This document shows positions 62,510-64,000 of a stretch of 64,000 nt of DNA, piece by piece. A model generated the notes under the pieces. The model had not been told where the DNA came from and did no database searches. It worked only from the letters and a program-made list of their open reading frames with translations. Both the position numbers and the translations under genes were made by a program. The stretch covers positions 124,001 through 188,000 of the forward strand of contig JAQSYI010000003.1 of NCBI GenBank assembly GCA_029256185.1. Direction: 5' to 3'. Position 1 is the stretch's first letter; each line of letters begins with the position of its first letter. This DNA comes from Paenibacillaceae bacterium (GTDB lineage: Bacteria; Bacillota; Bacilli; Paenibacillales; NBRC-103111).

Positions 62510-62673
62510 AGCATAATCTGCCGGCAACACTCTCCGCGCGGGGGGGGGGGATACTAGTACTGGTCTTTCGTAAATATCCCAACAGTTGCCGCGTGAGAAG
62601 CTCATCATCGCTCCCACAGACTGCCCCTAACTGGCTCGACAGAAAGCGCGTACCTGCCGGGGACAAAAGAAAA

Positions 62674-62858
62674 TACCTGCAATAATACAGTTAGTTCGCA
62701 GCAGAGGAAGTCACTTCAACGACCATACCTGCAGTAATACAGTTAGTTGAAGCAAAATACGAGAAAAGACTGGGTTAGGAACCCAAATAACTGCAGATTT
62801 GCATGTAAAGCCTCACAAATGGGGGCTACGGGAGAAAATAACTGTAGATTTGCAGGTT
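62674..62858. repeat. Four-copy 23-base repeat, two in each orientation
   Basis: Copies A (62674-62696) and B (62726-62748) read TACCTGCA-NTAATACAGTTAGTT. Copies C (62785-62807) and D (62836-62858) are in the other orientation and resemble AATAACTGTAGATTTGCAGGT. The consensus is ACCTGCAAW-ATACAGTTATTT. A/B can pair with C/D. Confidence 0.7.
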
Positions 62859-62983
62859 GACGTTCTGCAGAAGGCGCCGGAAGAACTCCAAACGGCAGAG
62901 GATGTAGACGCCGTGCAACTGTTAGCTGTTTTACGCAGACCAGCACTAGGCATGGCTTCATCAACGAGAATAACGCCCGGCTG

Positions 62984-63094
62984 TTTCCCTTATTCCCTCT
63001 CCGCTACCGCCGATACCCCAAATAATGGAACGTATTTTCCCTTAAGGCAGCCTAGAGAGCGAAAAATACAGGCTCAGAAAGAGAATAAGGGAAA
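62984..63094. repeat. Inverted repeat TTTCCCTTATTC / GAATAAGGGAAA
   Basis: A 12-base perfect inverted repeat separated by 87 bases, lying in the same spacer as the four-copy repeat and of the kind often dispersed in Paenibacillus intergenic DNA (from memory). Confidence 0.5.
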
Positions 63095-63192
63095 AAGTAT
63101 GGTCTTATCGCCTAATTTCCTTGCCTCTCCCCTCCAATAGAGGAAAAACCAGGGCCTTATCATTCTGCCGTAAGATGAAACAGGCGGCTATG

Positions 63193-63225
63193 ACAAAAAC
63201 CTCTGCCCGTAACAAGACAGAGGTT
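63193..63225 (-). terminator. Terminator downstream of kduD
   Basis: On the minus strand AACCTCTG pairs with CAGAGGTT around a 12-base loop, followed by TTTTG. It is about 135 bases from the kduD stop. Confidence 0.7.
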
Positions 63226-63359
63226 CTTGGCACTATCTTGCAAAATGTCCGCAGCACCCGCCAACAGGGCAGAAGGGGGCAGGAGGAACAGGCAAGAACG
63301 GTTGATTTTCCCGTCGCCGGGCAAAGCATCTCACTAGAAAGTCTCAGCCATAGCGGATC

Positions 63360-64000
63360 TTAACGGGCCAGCCAACCGCCATCCACGGCCACGGTGTAGC
63401 CATGCAGGTACGAGGCCGCTTCGGAGGCCAGGAATACCGCCGCACCGGCCAGATCCTCCGGCGTACCCCAGCGTCCCGCGGGAATCCGTTCGAGAATGGC
63501 CTTCTCACGTGCTTCATCCGCCCGGATGGGAGCGGTATTGTTGGTGGCCATATAGCCTGGCGCGATTGCATTAACATTGATGTTGTGCTTGGCCCATTCG
63601 TTGGCCAGCAGGCGGGTGATGCCCATCACCCCGCTCTTGGAGGCGGTATAAGACGGGACGCGGATTCCCCCCTGATAGGACAGCATCGAGGCGATATTGA
63701 CGATCTTCCCGCCGCTTTGCTGCTGCAGGAATTGTTTGGCCGCTGCCTGACAGAAGAAGAACACCGTCTTCAGATTGATATTCATCACATCGTCCCAATC
63801 CTGCTCGGTGAAATCGATGGAATCGTTCCGGCGGATAATTCCGGCGTTATTGACCAGAATATCCAGGCGGCCGAAGGTTTGCACAGCCGTTTCTATGATG
63901 CCTGCAATTGGCTCAGTAGACAGCAGATTGGCCTTCACCCCGACGAAGCTCCCACCCTTTTCCTTAATAACCGCCTCTGTTTCCGGCATATCCACGTAGT
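63360..64000 (-). CDS. kduD: 2-dehydro-3-deoxy-D-gluconate 5-dehydrogenase, KduD-like (partial)
   Basis: The right edge of the window cuts off the N-terminus; 211 residues are seen, with an internal valine near the edge. NNAGIIRRNDSIDFTEQDW, INIASMLS-like KIVNIASMLSYQGGIRVP, the catalytic YTASK, WAKHNINVNAIAPGYM, PIRADEARE, RIPAGRWGTPEDL and GYTVAVDGGWLAR are close to E. coli KduD. KduD converts a keto-deoxyuronate formed from polyuronate breakdown into KDG for further catabolism. Its presence fits uronic acid use by the neighbouring GH115 and importer genes, although it is separated by a repeat-rich spacer. Confidence 0.93.
   Translation of the reverse strand, partial: YVDMPETEAVIKEKGGSFVGVKANLLSTEPIAGIIETAVQTFGRLDILVNNAGIIRRNDSIDFTEQDWDDVMNINLKTVFFFCQAAAKQFLQQQSGGKIVNIASMLSYQGGIRVPSYTASKSGVMGITRLLANEWAKHNINVNAIAPGYMATNNTAPIRADEAREKAILERIPAGRWGTPEDLAGAAVFLASEAASYLHGYTVAVDGGWLAR

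Larger units (their letters stand above)
62510..63359. other. Repeat-rich spacer between convergent genes, no gene seen
   Basis: About 850 bases with no credible gene. Contents include an 11-base G run (62540-62550), a four-copy inverted/direct repeat group (62674-62858), a further inverted repeat (TTTCCCTTATTC at 62984 and GAATAAGGGAAA at 63083), and a terminator for kduD near 63193. Confidence 0.7.

Noticed and set aside
62540..62550. An 11-base G run as a phase-variable tract
   Set aside because: It lies in non-coding spacer after an AraC gene and not in a promoter or frame, so no switching role is supported.
1..64000. CRISPR array, prophage, insertion sequence or plasmid origin
   Set aside because: No regular direct repeats with spacers, integrase-phage gene sets, transposase with inverted ends or replication genes were seen; XerS and the Rpn-type protein alone do not make a mobile element.

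Overview
The window looks like chromosomal DNA of a Paenibacillus-type, Gram-positive, spore-forming bacterium (Paenibacillaceae). The evidence is a T-box in front of ileS, a XerS-type recombinase, an SLH surface protein, an LplABC-like sugar ABC importer, many AraC regulators of the membrane-sensor type, strong AGGAGG-like ribosome binding sites and moderately high GC. I see no prophage, insertion sequence, rRNA or CRISPR array. There are two tRNA genes (Pro, Leu).

Layout. 1-20.5 kb: a partial terpenoid-cyclase-like gene, a Vat-type acetyltransferase, type 2 ileS with a T-box, an RluA pseudouridine synthase, a polysaccharide deacetylase, xerS, a LysM/CAP secreted protein, an EamA transporter, bacteriohemerythrin, a pullulanase, a decayed AraC regulator, and a minus-strand group: ABC ATPase, FtsX-like permease, VanY-like lipoprotein, DUF3900-like and DUF6544-like proteins. 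20.7-24.4 kb: a histidine kinase/response regulator pair with a structured leader, an Rpn-type nuclease, tRNA-Pro, tRNA-Leu and a small hypothetical gene. 24.4-28.3 kb: a biotin ECF module (ATPase-EcfT fusion, second ATPase, divergent bioY) around a BirA-type operator, then an Hsp20-like gene. 28.4-38.2 kb: SDR and MFS genes, hflK-hflC, an AraC regulator, a double-MerR regulator with an ABC exporter, a membrane protein, and a TmrB-like gene that seems to start at ATT. 38.3-44.7 kb: one overlapping operon of AI-2E transporter, response regulator, histidine kinase, ABC ATPase and FtsX permease.

45-64 kb is a carbohydrate utilisation region. It holds two permeases and a lipoprotein for oligosaccharide import, a membrane AraC regulator, GH3, a 1597-residue beta-helix enzyme and an SLH protein, all on the minus strand. 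A GH115 alpha-glucuronidase, a divergent AraC regulator and, after a repeat-rich spacer, kduD follow. Together these suggest extracellular attack on a glucuronic-acid-decorated polysaccharide such as glucuronoxylan, import of the fragments, intracellular trimming by GH115 and GH3, and uronate catabolism.

The most unusual signals are RNA or DNA structures rather than proteins: a two-copy element with three conserved stems and a compensatory base-pair change (20775-20861 and 44833-44922), a tandem hairpin unit just upstream of the GH115 gene (61551-61634), and an inverted repeat cluster at 62.6-63.1 kb. All function calls come from reading the sequence; no database search was run.
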